This document shows positions 49,491-61,500 of a stretch of 64,000 nt of DNA, piece after piece. The DNA lies in the NCBI GenBank assembly GCA_022495005.1, contig JAGYXB010002070.1:1-64000 (forward strand), read 5' to 3'. A program made the position numbers and the translations under genes. How positions within the stretch are numbered: position 1 is the stretch's first letter; each line of letters begins with the position of its first letter. Below the pieces are notes generated by a model, which did not search any database, was not told the origin of the DNA, and saw only the letters and a list, made by a program, of their open reading frames with translations. Origin of the DNA: Rhyacophila brunnea. Taxonomy: Eukaryota; Arthropoda; Insecta; Trichoptera; Rhyacophilidae.

Positions 49491-51654
49491 GGGCGTAGGA
49501 GAGTTTTGGTTTTCTTTCATGTTCTTGTTCCTAAGATATATTTGGAAACCAAAATAGCACTTGATGGCAGTGGCGAAGACTCCATACTAGACGGTTATTT
49601 AAAGCCTACCTTTTTAAGAAAAATAATTTTTAATTTCATATTGACGTATTTATATAATCACATATATATTATATAAAAATAATTTATTCAATTTGCCAGC
49701 GACATTTATCGTATAATTAAATACCATCTGTGGCATGGGTCGGAAGTTTTTAAAAAATACGCTACATCGCGTCTCTCTTCAACGTTGTATTGTATAGATT
49801 ATTTTCTGGCGAATCCGGGCGTTTTTTTGTATTGAATTTATGTCACGTGACCTCATGATGTCTGTACCAATCTATACAAATCGATAGGCTGTTGAAGCTA
49901 CGCCTATCACATTTTTCCATAATATTATCATTATCTATGGCTGCACGTTTGTATGTATTCAATAACATATACATATTGATTGTTGTTAAAAATTTAAAAA
50001 AAAACAATTTATCTCGTGAGTATTATTTATTGGTTAGCTCAGTCATGGGACTAAGATCATTTAGTAGTACTATTGGATTATCTTCTTATTTCCCGTAAGT
50101 ATATCTGACAAGTGTGCTTTCTCCACATCTACCTCTTTCCAAAAGTCACCCTTCGCCATTGCCTGATAGGGAGGTTAATTCGGTAAATTATTTTACAGGT
50201 TACGTTTTTAGTATTTGCGACAATAAAACAGAAAAATTACAATGTTCACTCATAAGTAAAGAATATTGTTTTGTTAGTCATTTGTCCAACCTATTGGGTC
50301 CTCATACTAGATCAAACGCACGTTGAAAACAATAACATGAATGTTTGTACCCAGCCGTGTGATGACAATGAACTCTAAATAAGCGAATGGCGAAGACCTG
50401 GCAATGAGTGCTGTTAACAATCGACTGGTATCATTCAGTAATAACCGAAAAATTCAATCGATAGTCGCATTATTTAGCAAGATCTGTTTATTGATCTTTA
50501 GAATCTTGGGTTTACGAGATGGCCAGGGCTTAGTCATTATCAAATCAAAAACACTAAACTAATAAACTAACAGTGGACCCAATAAAGCATCAATCCTTCG
50601 ATGAGGCTCAGTGTAAGACTGAAACTTACGATACGATGGAGGTGTTAGTTATTGATTATTTTCGAATGCAATAAGGTAACCTATTCGCAGTAAATTGAGT
50701 AAATGAAGATTTTCTATTGTATATTTCGTTCAAACCAATTAACGTATTATCATATATTTCAATGTGAAACAATCATACAGTTTATCATATTGCACTCGAA
50801 ATATGCGCATTAACTAGCACTACAATCGATATATACAGTTCGTGTCACGGCCTGACTACAGTGGGTCTTGTGGAAAAGCAGAGATTTCAGTGCTCCGCAT
50901 TGTATTCCGTAGCCTAAATCTCACTTCATAAAATGGCGTCTGACGTATGACGTATCTGAAATGCCTTACATCAGAAATGCACTGCTTCAGATTTTTTTTT
51001 ATTGTTATTAAATTTTCGCCCTAAAATTAATTCTAAGTGAGAAGAGGCAGACAATGAAAGACGATTGGCTGTTGGAATTTTCATAAACAGGATTAATTAT
51101 GAAAATGACGACTAATAAACATTATTTTAAAACTATGTACTATTTTTTTTTAATTATATATATATATACTTAATACCTATTACATCTTTTAACCCGGAGC
51201 GGAACTGGCGCATTAGGTCCCGGAGCAGAGCTGGAGTGGAGCAACTCAAAAAAGAGTCCGCCTCAACGCTCTGATTAAAACTGTGTATTGATGTAAGCCA
51301 GCTCAGCTCGTAAAACGATATAATGATCTTCGGGTATGCTAACTACAACACTTGTGATCTTGTTGTAGGTAATTCGGTATAAATCAAATTTATTTTGACG
51401 TTTTGTCCGATAACATCCTCACCCCATCTGTGGACGCTTTCACTAAATCTACGCAATCGTCGAGTGCCTACTTGCGGAAAGCCTAGCTGCTACCCTATTA
51501 ATTGAGTAATATCTCTGACAGAATAAATCATGATATCCACTTGTATACCTTGAATTCGCTTTGTCATATAGATATGGGCTTCATCCACGCACAGTTTCGT
51601 CTGTCCACCATCACCGTGTATCATGCTATGCTATAGCGACACGTCACAGGCGGC
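49491..51654. other. Intergenic sequence
   Basis: No supportable gene. CAGTGGCGAAG at 49566 and GAAGCTACGCC at about 49897 could be the ends of a decayed hAT element, but no 8-bp duplication was found. GATCGGAGCGG-type purine-rich repeats occur at 51195-51245. Confidence 0.35.
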
Positions 51655-51790
51655 TCTCGCGGTGCAGTGCGTAAGGCGCTAGCCATTCATCTGGGAGTTC
51701 CGGGTTTGATACCCGGTGAGGTCATAATATATTTATGTGATTTTCTCAAAGCCTGGGTGTTTGTGATTGTTTTACTTATATTACTAAATA
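51655..51790 (+). mobile_element. tRNA-derived SINE family 2 (plus strand)
   Basis: A-box region GTGCAGTGCGTAAGGCGCTA, B box GGTTTGATACC (51703-51713), then GGTGAGGTCATAATATATTT and GATTTTCTCAAAGCCTGGGT. Collinear with the minus-strand copy at 35650-35815. The 3' limit is approximate. Confidence 0.78.
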
Positions 51791-53159
51791 CACTACTGTC
51801 ATTGGGCCTCATGGCCTGTTTTAGTGTTATACTATATACTTATCTATTATGTTATATTATTTAGTAATTATAATTTTTACATTAACTACTATTTTTTTAA
51901 GTGTCATAGTAATAAACCAATTTCTAAACCCGGCCGCAGATACAAAATCGTCTCGGCTGCGTACGGTCATACATCAAAACCGCCGGCAGTGTTGCAATTC
52001 TCTTCCGCGTGTACAGTCGGGGCCATATCGGGGCAGTGACGTCATGCGGCTAGCTGAAACGAATGAAAATGCACACCTGCACATGCGCCGATGCAGCGTT
52101 TTGCAATTATACCTGCGGACCATGTCGAGTGAAATTTGCTACATACGACAAGCAGATTGTTTTTTTCTCACGCACCGACGCTATATGCGGAAATACATTC
52201 AGTTACATTTATTGTGTTTTATGATTGACCATAAAATCACATCGACAAACACGACGTGTTGCACTCGAGGCGAGTGTGTATCGTATGTGCGACGGGGTTA
52301 AATATAATGATCGATACAAGCTATATTTTAATATAGTTGAATGAGAATGACTGGTACAACATTAAACTCATTACCAAAAGTTCTGAACTCAACGTTGCTA
52401 TTGTTTCTGATTTATGGTAATTCCCTTAGCAAATAATTTATTTTTTAGACTCTGGTGTACCTACCCATCATGTTGAAGATGCTGCTTCAGGGCGTAGGCT
52501 CTTTAGTCCTACGATCAGACCTGAATTTATCACAAAGCGAAAACCTAGGTATATAGAATAGACTCTAAAGCTCAAATATATTGATGCAGAGAAATGCCCA
52601 AGTGTGCGAACTTCTAAAAATCTAAAATATAGAAGCCAAAACAATCATTAGGTATTGAATAATATATACGATATAGGTATATAGCCTAAAACGTTAAAAA
52701 TCGTTTGATTTTATTAACATTTTTTTTGTGGGTTTATGAACAAAAAATACATTATGTATAGGTACTTAATTACGTTTTATTAATATGTTTTATTAGGGCC
52801 TCGGTTAGTAAATTTGATAACAATAAATTCTAATTGAATGCTTAATAATACCTACTTAACCTTTTAAAAATTTAATAAACACAATGATTACAACTATTCA
52901 GATATTTAACAAACTTTTACGGAGAATATTGTTTGGCAATATATTAGCATTTATGGTCAATGTATTGACTATAATGTACCCAATTTCCTTGGGACAATAA
53001 TTTATTCCGACATGTTTACGGCTCGGACTGACCGGATATGGCTCCGCCATAATTCAAAATTATAAGTATGTGGTTAATCAACTATCATTTCAAATTTAGA
53101 TTTTCACATTTACAATATTATTTTATTGACTGGCACGTATACCTACTTATTATAATATT
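51791..53159. other. Intergenic sequence with a GC-richer patch
   Basis: At about 51930-52300 the composition is balanced and a 150-codon plus-strand frame (51849-52301) is open. I see no domain, and the region contains GTGACGTCATGCGGC-like sequence more typical of transposon ends. I leave it uncalled. Confidence 0.35.
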
Positions 53160-53683
53160 GTGCTCTTTTGTTTCGGAAAACAAAGCATCTGTTAATAAAG
53201 TCAAAGGCAGTAGGTATAAAATTTATTTCTTTATCTCTTCTGCTCTTGAAACACTTTTGCCTGTTATCGCTAGGAATGGTTTCCAATCCTGGTGTATTAA
53301 TGAATTTGAATTTATATGCGCCTGTCAATTACCTACGTGGTCGCAGCCATGATTAATTATTCTGGATCGGAAGCGTTTCCTCGTGTCAATCCTATCAGGC
53401 ACCATTAGCGATGTGTGCGAGACTAGTCAATGCGCTCCCCAAAGACGTAGACATTTTCCGTGACGTGCTATGTATTTTGTATTCGAAATTTTATTTTTCT
53501 ATATACATTATGTTTTTATTTTTTAATTTTTATTATTATTATTATTATATATATTCTCTTCTCTCTTGTGAGGGTAATATTTTTTATAATGTAAATCTCA
53601 TGTTGTGTACATCTTGAATTTAGATTTGTTATGTCCACAATGTTTTGTTTTATTTAATAAATAAAAAATAAAATAAATTTCAG
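53160..53683 (+). mobile_element. LINE 3' end, copy 4, with tail
   Basis: The best preserved 3' terminus of the family. Coding remnants LNLYAPVNYLRGRSH (about 53300-53350) and ARLVNALPKDVDIFRDVL (about 53420-53470) are followed by an untranslated region with GAGGGTAATATTT and a tail of TAAATAAAAAATAAAATAAA ending near 53683. Truncated at its 5' side and frameshifted. Confidence 0.78.
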
Positions 53684-53762
53684 TATAAACATCGACATGT
53701 TTTTCGTTTTTTTCATGAAAACAGCAGTTATTCTAAACAAGAATACAGTATAACGAGACTCA

Positions 53763-53990
53763 CAGCGCTCGAAATGGAAAAGATTACGAACCGGAGCGCT
53801 CGAAAATTAACATGGTTATCAAATTTTATGTGTATTTTATAAACATAAGTGTGCTAGATTTTTTTGTTATATGGTATATCTATCTAGCTCAGACGGTCAA
53901 ATTATTTTGTCCACGAGACGGAGCGACAACTTTACAGATTTCTCGAACCGGAACGGCGCTCCGGTGCGTTCCGGTCCATTTCGAGCCCTG
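53763..53990 (-). mobile_element. hAT MITE, 228 bp, copy 2
   Basis: The reverse-orientation copy of 45345-45574, with the same ends (CAGCGCTCGAAATGGAAAAG and the complement of CAGGGCTCGAAATGGACCGG). It has a perfect 8-bp duplication GAGACTCA (53755-53762 and 53991-53998). Confidence 0.93.
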
Positions 53991-54623
53991 GAGACTCATA
54001 AGCAAAAACACAGTATCGATTGAAAATATACTGGTTTTTGTTTACATTACACCATAAATCAAAAGATACATCCACATTATTGAAAATTTTCTTGAGAAAG
54101 TGGAAAAACGTGAATTTTTCATTATCTCAAAATGTGACTGGCAAATAGTTGCCATTTTGTTTATGGGGTCAGTATACATTTTTTTCAAATAAGATACTTC
54201 CTGTAGTAGTCAAACCATTGACTTAAATACCGGTTGGATAAAATAAAAACACAATATTTGGATCCATCGGGCCCATCCTGCCTGGTTGCCACAAAGGCCA
54301 ATTTTATTGCGTTACAAAATGCGGGGCATGAAGATCTCTTCGTATAGTTTTACTGTCCGTATTGTTTTAGCTTTGTTGGTTGCGTTATATTTAGAATTAA
54401 ATTAATTTTTCTTTTTATCAGTTCTCCGTGCCTTTCTCTCCCATAATACTTAAGTCAACTCAGTAAACTCAGTCAAAGCTCACTTGAGAGCGTGGCCCAA
54501 TAATTGGATATCTACTCCTGAGGCATTACCAGGTGAAAACAACTGCTGATGCTTCACACCAAACGTAGGACCTCGTGATACACTAGATTAAGATCGAGTG
54601 TGGTGCGGGGCGGTTGGTTTAAG
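53991..54623. other. Intergenic sequence
   Basis: No gene or recognisable element. Confidence 0.5.
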
Positions 54624-55140
54624 CATGGGTGGCCAACCTTTTCAGCAGCCGGGCCCGATTCCAAAAATGAGATTTCCTACCGGGCCGCAAAATCGATTTT
54701 TTTTTATAATACAAAACAAAAAAAGAAATATATATTATATACCTATATTAATAAAATAAAACAAAAATCAGAATCAAACATATTTATTAGATTAGACTTA
54801 GTGAGAAGTTTGACTTTGTGTGGCAGAACTAAGTGCATCAATATCGATATCGAGTGAGGTTGTTCCTACACGCAAACAGTTTTCCAAATCAGTGATTCGT
54901 ATTCTCACTCGGGATTTGATATGCTTCATCCGACTAAAAAGCTGTTCACATGTGTACCTAAATGTTTCCAAATAGCGAAGTCATCATTAGAGCATGATTG
55001 TAAAATGCAGGATATTTCTCTTTGTCCAAATATGTTTTGTATAACTCTTCCAAACCAACCTGATGGAATTTCTCCTTTTACTGTTTGTTCATCGCAACAT
55101 ATTTCACAATGTTCCATTTGTAAATTTCCCTGTAATACAG
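54624..55140 (-). pseudogene. 3' part of a hAT transposase gene and terminus
   Basis: Related to hAT transposases of the type from which EPM2AIP1/GTF2IRD2-like vertebrate genes derive. The minus-strand reading has EKFHQVGLEELYKTYLDKEKYP (given here only as a position guide, about 55085-55020), then YTCEQLFSRMKHIKSRVR, then RITDLENCLRVGTTS, ending SQTSH at a stop at 54798. CEQLFSRMK is the dimerisation motif. Downstream, GGGTGGCCAACCTTTTCAGC (complementary sense, about 54629-54648) resembles the hAT terminal repeat. The upstream two thirds of the gene is missing; the fragment joins the DIRS-like sequence at about 55138. Confidence 0.75.
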
Positions 55141-56616
55141 ACAGAGAACAGGGTTGAGAGGAAGCTCGGAGATGGTTTTGCCGATTCCAATACTCCCGAT
55201 TTCTTCAGTTTCGCGATTTGTGAAGTGATCTCCGGCGATTGTCGCGTTTGGAAATCTTTTTGGAATTGTACGGAAGGCATTATTAGAGGGGGTTTCTTTA
55301 TAAACGGAATACGGGTTCCCGTTATTATTTTTAATAATGGTGGTGGTGCACCCTTGGCCTGCCAGATTTCCTGGAAATGCTGGAGGCGTCCCCCTTTGAA
55401 TGTGGTGAGGGAGACCCGAAAAAAAACCGGGAAAACCTCGGTTGGATGGGCGTGGGCCTCTCGGCAAGCCATCCCTAACCTGGTCTGGTATCCTCCTCGT
55501 GTATCCCTGCCTCCGAAAGGTGTCCTTGTGTCCACCTGACGAAGTGCTAGGTTGACTCTCCCTGCCCTGGTCAACCACTTTGGTGGTCTGATCGAAGACC
55601 TTGTCACGACCCCCACCTCTTTCTAGGAACACCGCCAGTTTATCTTTATTGAAGATATGTTCGGCGCTAGGTGGGATCTTGTTAAAAACCTCTCGCGTGA
55701 AGGTGTCTTTTATAACGGAGAGGATTTTCTTCCGCCTCGTCAGAACCAACTCTGCCCGTTTTCCACAAAGGATTCGGGTGACGTCCTCAGACACTTTGTT
55801 GAGTGCTGAAGAGGTCCTGAACTCCTTTACGACCGTCTCAAAAAAAGCCGTACCGATGGTGTGGTCGCTGACAGAGTCGACCACTCGCTGTAACTCGACC
55901 CGAATACACTCATTTTGAGCGAGCATCGCATTTTGGAGGCCGGCGATCGTACGCTCCATTAGATGTATCGTTTGCGATGAACGATCGTAGGGGCGTAACT
56001 CATCGTTGAATCCCAACTCAACGAAAGACGGGGCCGCCAAATATTGTTTTTGGGTTTCAGCGTAGCGAACCCCCGCCCAATTATCCGTATCGAAAAGTTG
56101 GAGTCTGGTAAGTTCCGCTACCCGAGCTTTGTCTGGCGTCGGAAAAGCAGGCTCCTGAACTACGACACTAAATACAGGCAACAGAATCCTGTTGGGTTTT
56201 TCCGCTGTTTAAGGCCTTGCGGGTGGCCGTAAAAAACTTGCCGGAGAGTCGATGTTTACCGTCGGCCTCTGCGGAGTAGGCACCACTGCAGGCAGACCCT
56301 GTTGGGTCAAGATTGAAAAAAATCTGAGATACCTTGTTATCCAATGACATTACTGATGCCCTCAGTTCACCTATTGCAGCCCGATTTCCTAACTATCGTC
56401 TCGTGTGGCACCAGACGACATGACGTAATTGTGACGTCAGCCAATACACGCTCGAGCGGGCGGCATGTATTGGCTGACGTCACAATTACGTCATGTCGTC
56501 TGGTGCCACACGAGACGATAGTTAGGAAATCGGGCCCCTGGATCGTCCAACAGTAATTCCGACTCATTCGTCCTCACTAGTCCCTCCGCGACGTTGCTGG
56601 CTTCATTACGCTCCAT
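55141..56616 (-). pseudogene. DIRS-like retroelement: gag and start of pol, broken
   Basis: DIRS elements are tyrosine-recombinase retrotransposons. From a minus-strand ATG at 56616, a gag-like frame runs MERNEASNVAEG.., is split by a palindrome (56379-56535), resumes in the same frame, then shifts near 56185 at an A/C run. It then stays open to 55078, with a basic Gly/Arg/Pro-rich region (around RGPRPSNRGFPGFFSG) typical of gag. An overlapping frame (55616-55104) holds the start of pol: GGRLQHFQEIW, then GTRIPFIKKPPL, then ITSQIAKLKKSGVLESAK and PSPSFLSTLF. This corresponds to the segment just before the RT fingers in DIRS. Pol is cut off there by the hAT fragment, so RT, RNase H and recombinase are absent. 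Confidence 0.75.
56379..56535. mobile_element. Near-perfect 157-bp palindrome inside the gag gene
   Basis: Arms 56379-56448 and 56466-56535 are complementary over about 70 bp with no mismatch that I can find, around a 17-bp loop with CTCGAGCGGG. Each arm carries TGACGTAA and TGACGTCA CRE/ATF-like sites. Removing about 155 bp restores the gag reading frame exactly (..DDPG joined to AAIGEL..), showing it is an insertion. A target duplication is absent or hidden by the GGGC/GCCC ends. The open frames that read through it on both strands mirror one another and are not genes. Confidence 0.9.
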
Positions 56617-58141
56617 GTTAATGCGCAAATTTCACAATTTAACTGTACTTTTACGTTTGACAATTTTTTTTCGCTTCTGACAAAGGAAAAGAATAATCAA
56701 CTATTGAATAACCAAAGACAAAGGACGCTACGATAGAAGCGTCAGTCCTGCCAGCCTGCTAAACAAGATAAGCAACCAGAGAGATAAATAATCGAGAAGA
56801 AAAGGGGGTAAAAAGGGGCCAGCACAGAAGAACACAAGGCAAAAAATACGATCAACATCTCAAGGGACTTCAGAGTCAACAAGAATAATAAGAGTTTTAA
56901 TGGTAGGTAAAACGCCTTTCATTTTATTTGTTTTACATAATATATATTTTAATTTATATTGCCATAAAATATTATAATGGTAGGCTATAAGTAAAAATTA
57001 TAAGCTTCTCTGGGAAAACCCTCAGAGGCTACTATTGGATAATATAAACTTATCCAGCGATGGCAAATACCTGGCACGCATGCCCAACTTGGCAAGCTAA
57101 AATATTTTGACAGCACGCCCAAAAAATAAATTCCTTTTATTTTTTAATATTCGAACCGTTTACATAAGTATAGCGGAAAAATATAAAATCAAAGCGAAAT
57201 AATCATGTTGATGTAGGTAGGTATATTTATATTGTGGCAATAATGGACAGTCGATGTTCTTTATTGAATCATGTACATTTTTTGAAGACTAGAAATACAA
57301 AGATTCAGCAGCATGTTTTAATTTTGCAATCGAACACATATTATTATTATGAGCCTGATATAAAAGTCTCGCAAATAACATGAAACAAAAATCCTCAAAC
57401 AAAATTTACATAAGTAGGTAGTGTGTAAATGTTTTTATATTATCTTATTTTATTTCATTTTATGTGTAGGGGGTGTCATTTTTTTACATATATTCAATAA
57501 ACAATACAGTTAGGTAGGTACCAATGTATCCAATTTTTTTTAATATTCAATAAATATGATTTAGATTATATATTATGTGTACATTTAAAAAGGAATGGCA
57601 CGCGCCACGAATTAAATATTGTAATGTAAAAATTGTAATAATAAGTCAATACAAAATATTTAGAATAATAAAATTATTACTTACAATTTTTTGCGGTCCA
57701 AATTTTTGCGTACCTAGGTACCTATGGTACTACCTATTATAATTAAATTTACGTAGTGATTGACGGACGAATTCTGAAAACTCGGAAAGTAAAATATCAA
57801 ACATGTTTAATATGTAATGAACCTGGTCTGCGGACTTAATGCTCTAAATGCAGCTAAAAGATTAATAATATGCATTTTTCAATTTTATGGATTAATTTTT
57901 ATACAATTTTATTTAATGCTATTAATATTCGATTTTTGAATTATTTATTATTGTCGTTTTTTGTCTATGGTCATCAAATAATAATATTTTTGCACTGCCA
58001 ATACTATCATATTCACTATGGTAGATATATGTCAACAGTGTTTTGTGTTTGATTGCATTAAATTCAATAATACAAATACACTGAGTTCTCCGAAAATGTA
58101 ATATTATTTTATTCAAGAGCTTTAATCGTTATAAATCAGTC
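56617..58141. other. Intergenic sequence upstream of the GOLIM4-like gene
   Basis: 56617-56900 is probably the 5' untranslated region of the DIRS-like element. At 57055 CAGCGATGGCAAATACCTGG, followed by CACGCATGCC, resembles a hAT terminus, and GGCACGCGCC recurs at about 57598, but no inverted partner end was found. The rest is AT-rich. The promoter of the downstream gene must lie in the last part, but no core element is distinctive. Confidence 0.4.
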
Positions 58142-58322
58142 ATGACGACTTCACGAGCTCATAGGCCATTTAAAAGCCGGACAGGCCTTTATTGTTTAGT
58201 CATATTTTCTATCATAGCCGTAATTTACTATCATCAGTCGAACCAAGCGAAGTTACAGATTTTGAAACATTCCGAGCAAAGATGTCTATTAGGACAGGAG
58301 ATGCTCTCGTCGCAACTTCAAG
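58142..58322 (+). CDS. GOLIM4-like: GOLIM4/GPP130-like Golgi membrane protein, exon 1
   Basis: First coding exon, 181 bp, ATG at 58142, donor GGTAGC with GT at 58323; ends in phase 1. The product is a predicted type II membrane protein. About 15 basic residues (MTTSRAHRPFKSRTG) are followed by a hydrophobic span LYCLVIFSIIAVIYYH (residues 16-31), then a luminal stem. The stem starts LKHSEQRC and EMLSSQLQ, and spliced to exon 2 this gives SSQLQVVTDYKGRIEQNL. That parallels the vertebrate GOLIM4 stem (SAQLQVVYEHRSRLEKSL-like) in sequence, topology and position. GOLIM4 cycles between Golgi and endosomes and acts in trafficking. The start is chosen because a basic N-terminus plus anchor follows it directly. 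Further exons lie beyond the window. GOLM1/CASC4-like proteins share the topology but match less well. Confidence 0.82.
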
Positions 58323-59066
58323 GTAGCGTTATTTATATGTCAATAGCTTTATTTATTTTTGCGATCCATAGTGTTTTAATAAGTCTCCCTGAGAGTTAGA
58401 CATGGTCTCAGGGGATGTCTTTTTCATACTGTTCTAATTTCACCGAAAATACCAATATTATGAATAGATAACTTGCAGTTAATGCGATGAGGATATTCAT
58501 TGTTGATTATTTTATAAACCTCAGAAGTATATTGCATAGTACACGAATTATTATATTATGTTATATAGGTAAGTAGTTTAATGTGGATGCGTATTTTGTC
58601 TTCATATTTCCATTTTATGTTGTAATATTTTTATTAATACAATTTACTTGCTTGGCGTGTTACAAATGAATTATAAACTGTGGTGGAATATTGAATTTAA
58701 CATTTTAAGCAAATTTACTGACCCTCAACCTGACTTAAGTACCAATAATTATACCTATACATAAATCAATTAAATTACCAACTTTTTCCTCGATTCTCCG
58801 CTGCCTGTCGCAAATTCCTTCCACTACATAAAAAAGCGCGAAGATGATTTGCATTTTTCTATACCAATTGTGGAATGACATTGTATTGCCTGTTTTTAAA
58901 TACAAAATATTTTATGTTCATGTTTTCAAAAAAAAAATATTAAATAAAGTTGATGAATCATCCTATCACACGTTTGTCGAAAGGTATTGAAAGTGACTCG
59001 AATGCACAAGTAGGTATATTGTTTATGGTAAAACGGGTGATTCTTTTTCAATTACTAAGTGTAATA

Positions 59067-59319
59067 ATATCCGTGTATGGTGTGAATATGTTGATAAGTC
59101 TAAAATCAAATTCTCATGGCAGCTGTTTGTAAGCTTGGCTTTCTGTGGTATATCAGATTACTTAAGTAGGTATATGTTTTTGAATGTTTTTAAAATTGAT
59201 TCATGACTAAAATTTAAAAACATTCCAGAGAGTTACCACAGAAAGCCAACTGTACAAATAACTGGCCTGAGAATTGATCTTTTTAGACTTATCGACATAT
59301 TTACGCCGTACACGGATAT
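59067..59319. mobile_element. Foldback element in intron 1 of the GOLIM4-like gene
   Basis: Arms 59067-59150 and 59234-59319 are inverted repeats with scattered mismatches and small gaps (GGCTTTCTGTGGTA, GATAAGTCTAAAA, ATATCCGTGTA shared). A smaller stem (GAATGTTTTT with AAAAACATTC) lies in the loop. Non-coding. Confidence 0.82.
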
Positions 59320-60733
59320 CGCTAGTGTCAAACAAAGTATGAAAAAATCTGGGAAATTCTGAGAACATGTTGAAGTAAAGTAAAAATGAAATTTACTTAC
59401 CTCTCTCTCTGTCTTAATGAACAGTTAGGGGAGGACTTATAATTGCGGTTTTGATTGAGGTATGTTATACCCAGGCATTAACATTAATATTGCAAATATA
59501 AAATGTGATAATGTAAAATAAAGGATTTTGGCGTATCAAATAGGGCAGACATGTCCAATGCATTGATCGTGGGATGGGTTTTGGTTTATGGCATTATAGT
59601 CCGGAAATGAGTCATGAAAATATAAATACTATGTACATTCAGATAATAATACACATAAATGATTTGAGACATTGCAGGAATGAGAAAAAGACAATGTGAA
59701 TCCTCGCTTTTTAATCTAAGGCTCTTGCTGTCGCGTGGAACAAAGTAGTGAAATAGTTTGACTATGAGTACCCAAAAGAAGAGTGAAACGTGTAATTTTC
59801 ATGACAAATAACAAATTGAGTATTTCTTTGTGATAGTAATAGACAGGTGTTGTTTAATTTGTAACACCTTAATGTTTTTAGCCAAGTATAATATGTGTGT
59901 TTAAGTTGAAGAATGACAATAGTAGAATGTGGCAGATTACTGGGAATTTTGATACTGGATAATAGATCATAGCCTACTTGAAGTTAGACATGCCTGGAAT
60001 AGTGAATTAAATTCAAGTCAATGATGTTGAAGAAAACTTTCTTTTATATCGATGGAGTCTAAACATAACCCTGGTCCACTGATTAGGTTAACTATAAGTG
60101 ACGGAATTGCAACTTCATTTGAATAGAATAGAACACACTCCTACTATGAGATTTATTTGCCAATTTGCAGGGTGTAGGAAAAGACAATCCGTCACAATAA
60201 ATAACTTTGCAGACAATACCTGCGCGTTGGCATTATTATTTTATATTCTGTAGGTTATTATAAGTAAGTAAACAGCGTAAACACAATAAATATCAAAAAG
60301 TGGCAGTCATTGGTTGAGTTAGGAAATCAAAAATGCCAACTTGGCGTTATTAATGTCGCTGCAGTTTACAAAGCTAACTATGTTTCATTCGTTGTTAAAT
60401 ACATTCAAATGTCATAATAGCAATGGTTTATAAGATTCCTTCTATATATTCAAAATATTTATACTTATACTAATACAGAGACATTTATTATCAGCTGGCT
60501 AATAGCTGTAAACAAAATATATTTTCTTTAAAAGGGTGAGTATTTTTTAATCTATTAATTAGCGTTTCGCATAATTTTATAAGTTCTGTAAAAAAATATT
60601 GTGATTGTATTGCGTATAATATGTGATGGTAATTTAATCAAATATCTGAATGATTATGCGATAGCTTTCTTTTATTTATGTTTACTTTCGTTAAATGTTA
60701 ATTATTACATAATGTTCATATTATGTTTATCAG

Positions 60734-60870
60734 TTGTCACAGACTATAAAGGACGCATCGAGCAAAATTTAGCAGCAGAAAAAATGGAGTATTCTAGAAC
60801 CATCGCTGCAATTCGCACTCGTCAGCAAGGAGAAATGGATACACTTCGACAGCACCACTCTCTGTTACAG
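60734..60870 (+). CDS. GOLIM4-like: GOLIM4-like, exon 2
   Basis: 137 bp, between a TTTATCAG acceptor and a TTACAG/GTTTG donor. It takes the single G left by exon 1, giving VVTDYKGRIEQNLAAEKMEY, and ends in phase 0 at QHHSLLQ. The peptide is charged and heptad-like (coiled coil), continuing the luminal stem. The exact phase match with exons 1 and 3 and the conserved QLQ-VV junction support the model. Confidence 0.82.
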
Positions 60871-61500
60871 GTTTGAATACTGTTTTTAACTATAATAATT
60901 CAAAGTCAGACAACACAGAAGCTAAATATTTCACGACAGTCGGAAAACACTTCATAAAATTATTAACATTTAAGGCATCTATCTATTTTCAAAAACCGTT
61001 AAGTCCACAATTCAATATTTTATGGTAAAAATAATGTTTTTGTATTTTGGTATGTGTATTGTGGATGGTTTTAATATTAGTTTCTTTTTACAATCATATT
61101 GTATTTTCAAATTATAACAATATGGCAATTTTTTTACCAATAAACTCCATATTGCAACAAAAATAAGCAAAATAAATTTGGACATATCGGTATTTATTTG
61201 TACATGTTTAATAAATCAGTTTCAATCGGGCATTACATTTTTAAATATGTTTTTCATATGGTTTTATTTTGGTGGGTTTTGAAAATTATAGGTCATTAGG
61301 TACCTATATTGTTAGATTTTGACCGTAAGTTAGACTTAGAAAATTAGAATTAGACACCTCATTTATCTGCATCAGTGTTAAGTGTACAGCAGAAGTTGGC
61401 GGTGTCATCTCCTTCTCCAAGCAACTAAGCTCTGTCAATTTTATAAGATTTACTACCAATCACCATTGATACTTAAAAACTTAAGTTTATTAACGGAATA

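Noticed and set aside
49566..49911. hAT-like MITE
   Set aside because: Possible end motifs but no matching 8-bp duplication and weak end symmetry.
51655..51790. Functional tRNA gene
   Set aside because: Good A and B boxes, but no complete cloverleaf, and the body continues into a SINE shared with 35650-35815.
51849..52301. 150-codon open frame as a gene
   Set aside because: No recognisable domain, basic low-complexity translation, no splice or start context beyond chance; could be a transposon part.
55063..55918. Plus-strand frames of 158 and 105 codons
   Set aside because: They are antisense shadows of the DIRS-like gag and pol frames.
56344..56567. Nearly identical 66-70 codon frames on opposite strands
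   Set aside because: They are the two readings of the same palindrome.
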